Assembly (NCBI GenBank): GCA_026545765.1
Contig: JAIFAC010000315.1
Coordinates: 1-64,000, forward strand
From: Plantago major
Lineage: Eukaryota > Streptophyta > Magnoliopsida > Lamiales > Plantaginaceae
Length of the DNA stretch: 64,000 nt
Direction: 5' to 3'
The notes below the pieces were generated by a model. The model worked only from the letters and a program-made list of their open reading frames with translations. It was not told where the DNA came from and searched no databases. The position numbers were made by a program, and so were the translations under genes. Every line of letters begins with the position of its first letter. The first letter of the stretch is position 1. Shown here piece after piece: positions 61,880 to 64,000 of this stretch.

Positions 61880-62360
61880 CTTTCTGTTGGATCCGGTTAG
61901 AACTTTGTTGCAAGAATGGTCAGTGTTAACAGAAAAATATAATCGAACAAAGAGGAAAAATATTTTGACACTTACTACAACTTGTTACAAGAAACCAAAA
62001 AAAAAAAAAAAAAGTAAGAACAAGTTCGGATTTAATCCTGGACGAGACATCGGTGTGACAACTTCCCCTTAAGCTCAATTTGTCCTCCTTAACAAGCTTC
62101 AGGCCTTCATCGGACAATTAGCTCCCAAGGTACAAGGCCCAATCTCAGCAGCTACTGGAAACTTTGCAGTAGAAGCTCCGTGGAACTTCAGTGGTGAATA
62201 AACTCTCGAATTTCTAAAGTGTTGAAAGAAAATAGAGAGGAGAAGAGAGGGATAGAATTTCTGGTGTCTCCAAACAAGTGAAGGTTGGGGGTTGCAAATC
62301 TCACCATTAAGCCAAAAAATAAAAACTGCTACATTAGCCACAATCAACAACAGTCTGTTA
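61880..62360. other. unrecognised stretch, weak coding look on the minus strand
   Basis: The minus-strand frame 62350-62099 includes KFHGASTAKFPVAAEIGPCT and ends in a stop. It has no start context or domain I recognise and could be a retroelement remnant. An A-run at 61987-62004 lies on the plus strand. Confidence 0.2.
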
Positions 62361-62449
62361 GTCGGGAGGTTACGTGACGTGTCGTTATTTTAACGACTTA
62401 TTTAGTCTTTTTTTACCGTGTTTTGTTAAGTTCTTTAGCCTTTTTATTA

Positions 62450-63545
62450 GTTTTTGGTGTTTTTTTTTACGTTTTGGTTATTTTGTGTGTTTTTAGGTAA
62501 AAAGGCAAGGAAATGGAGGATTGTACGTGAATCGAAGATCGTTCGAAGCTTCTAGAAGTGTGCCAAGATGTTAGTGGGCCAACTACTCCAAAAGGTGTCT
62601 AGGAAGTGGGCTATAGGGAAGTCAAAGGAGAGAAAGTGGGAAAAAACCAACTTTTCCGAGTAACTCATCGCGGTGAGCCTCAAAGGAAATGAGCTCACCG
62701 CAATCTCGACAAAACAGAAAGACTGGATTTCTCAGCTAATCGCGGTGAGCACAGCCTTCACCGCGACGAGACATGTTCGAACCCACGATTTCTGACAGTT
62801 TCTCCACTATTTTGAATTTGAACTTCCTTAGTTTGTATATATAGGTCATTTGTAACTCATTTTTTACATATCTTCAGACATTCTTAGACCTACTTTCATA
62901 TTTTCAAGCATTGTAAACACTTTGGTGATTCAATTCATCAATCAATTGAAGTCTTTATTCCTTTCAGTCGATCCCTTGTCATTGAAGAGTCGAGGTAATC
63001 AATTGTACAACTACTATTTAGCTTGTACGTGATAAATTGTTACTTTTGTACGTTTTCATCTTGATGTATCGGTTGTGATTCGTGACTATCTATCATCCAT
63101 CAGATAATATCCGAATGATTGCATGTTGTTTGTGAGCTGCGCATAGTGCATCCTTAACTGGCTCGTATCGTATAAGCAAACTTTGTAGTGATTACGTACT
63201 TATTATCCGTATTTGGTTATACTCACAATAGCAAGAGTGATAAGCTGTGTATAGTGCATCCATAACTGGTTTTTATCGTATAAGCACACTTTTGAAAGGA
63301 TTAATTACTTCGTTGTCTGTAGAATTGCATGAACTAGGGTTTACCTTTTCTTGTGTATGTTAGAATTGTTTAAGGTCTGAAGTATCAACCTATCCACACA
63401 TTGTTAACAACCAATACAAGCGAGTCTAATCTATAAAACTAGCTTAATCAATTCCTCGAGAGAACAATCTTATGGTTTAGTTGTGTCTGTCTACAACACT
63501 ATTTTACTACTTGTTTTACAAGTATTAATTGTGAGCACATCATTA
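62450..63545 (+). mobile_element. LTR/leader of a Gypsy-like retrotransposon, plus strand (likely)
   Basis: It has the same architecture as the minus-strand segment at 29860-31110: a pair of inverted CGCGGTGAGC / CTCACCGC words, TTTCTGACAGTTTCTCC, a leader with TATATATAGG near 62840, and a terminal TCAATTCCTCGAGAGAACAA. It is non-coding. Boundaries and class are not fixed. Confidence 0.4.
63128..63312 (+). repeat. tandem repeat, about 108-bp period
   Basis: Two copies of GTGCATCC-TAACTGG followed by TATCGTATAAGCA-ACTTT, near 63133 and 63241, with about 80 percent match by eye. Confidence 0.7.
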
Positions 63546-64000
63546 CGATTTTGAAAATTAAACCTCTTCTCATTTAAAATGAAAAAATCTGGAAGGCCAA
63601 CAGTTACGTTCCATGGAAAATCGTAGTTAAAAGATAAACACGCGATGGCCTCCCAGCGTCTGGTTTAAATCTTTCCGCATTCTATTTTGGTCTAAAATGC
63701 AACTTCTCATCCCTTAAATGGAAAATATATCTACTCTTTTACACTATATCTCATATTGTATTCATTTATTCATCTTTTATTCACTCTCTTACATACTTTA
63801 TCACCATCTCTACTACTTTATTCAATTTTCTCTTAAATCTTGTGTCCGGACCTTTGGGAGATGAAATCGGAACGGTGTAATATATAAAACCAAACGGAGG
63901 TGATGTGTAAGGATGGAGGATATTGGTGCCTCAACTCCAAAGGTAGTCGGTCAATGTCAGTATCGTAACGTACCAATTGTTGATAGACGGACAGCTACTC

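Noticed and set aside
1-64000. tRNA, rRNA, CRISPR, bacterial-type operons or organelle insert
   Set aside because: I looked for tRNA-like TTCGA arms, rRNA cores, regularly spaced repeats and long gap-free gene clusters and saw none; the window is typical nuclear plant DNA.

Overview
The window looks like AT-rich nuclear DNA from a eudicot plant. The evidence is two plant-type multi-part genes (a plant calmodulin-binding protein and an EXO70 exocyst subunit), GT/AG introns in 5' leaders, and a dense, nested mix of plant transposable elements: Copia, Gypsy, LINE, CACTA, Mutator-like, hAT and Stowaway-like. I see no prokaryotic operons, CRISPR arrays, rRNA or tRNA genes. The species cannot be named from the sequence.

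Layout. 1-1.9 kb: a possible minus-strand gene with a pyrimidine-rich leader. 2.5-9.6 kb: a Stowaway-like element, a diverged repeat, two related Copia-type LTR segments (one split by a Mutator-like element), and unrecognised minus-strand coding-like frames. 9.8-11.7 kb: a Gypsy LTR on the minus strand. 12.6-13.6 kb: an element with terminal inverted repeats, with a near-perfect 136-bp tandem duplication at its edge. 18.1-22.1 kb: the calmodulin-binding protein gene, with a CACTA transposon inside a 5' leader intron. 24.0-26.6 kb: EXO70. 28.1-28.3 kb: a small intact zinc-ribbon protein on the minus strand. 28.6-38.5 kb: a Mutator-like element with exact 9-bp target duplication, LTR fragments, an AGCTCC-rich element, a LINE 3' end and an hAT MITE with exact 8-bp target duplication. 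40.4-42.8 kb: a long AT microsatellite and a local duplication. 42.8-56.0 kb: one large Sirevirus-like Copia retrotransposon with both LTRs, gag, protease, integrase, reverse transcriptase, RNase H and a long extra coding region. 56.6-64 kb: a Gypsy LTR, a minus-strand LINE, a 5'-truncated LINE with exact target duplication, a Stowaway-like element and another LTR-like leader.

Two observations stand out. First, when the two LTRs of the large Copia element are compared, CAG and CTG in the 3' LTR repeatedly correspond to CGG, ACG or CG in the 5' LTR. This gain of CG is the reverse of normal transposon ageing. Second, EXO70 and the calmodulin-binding gene keep their protein sequence almost everywhere but are broken by many single-base losses, some of the same CAG-to-CG kind. 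The simplest reading is systematic consensus error at methylated sites in a long-read assembly, so the genes may really be intact; genuine decay is the alternative. I found no convincing novel biological system. The most interesting biology is the family of non-autonomous elements with AGCTCC palindrome arrays, the spliced upstream ORFs of the calmodulin-binding gene, and a cluster of TGACGTCA sites.
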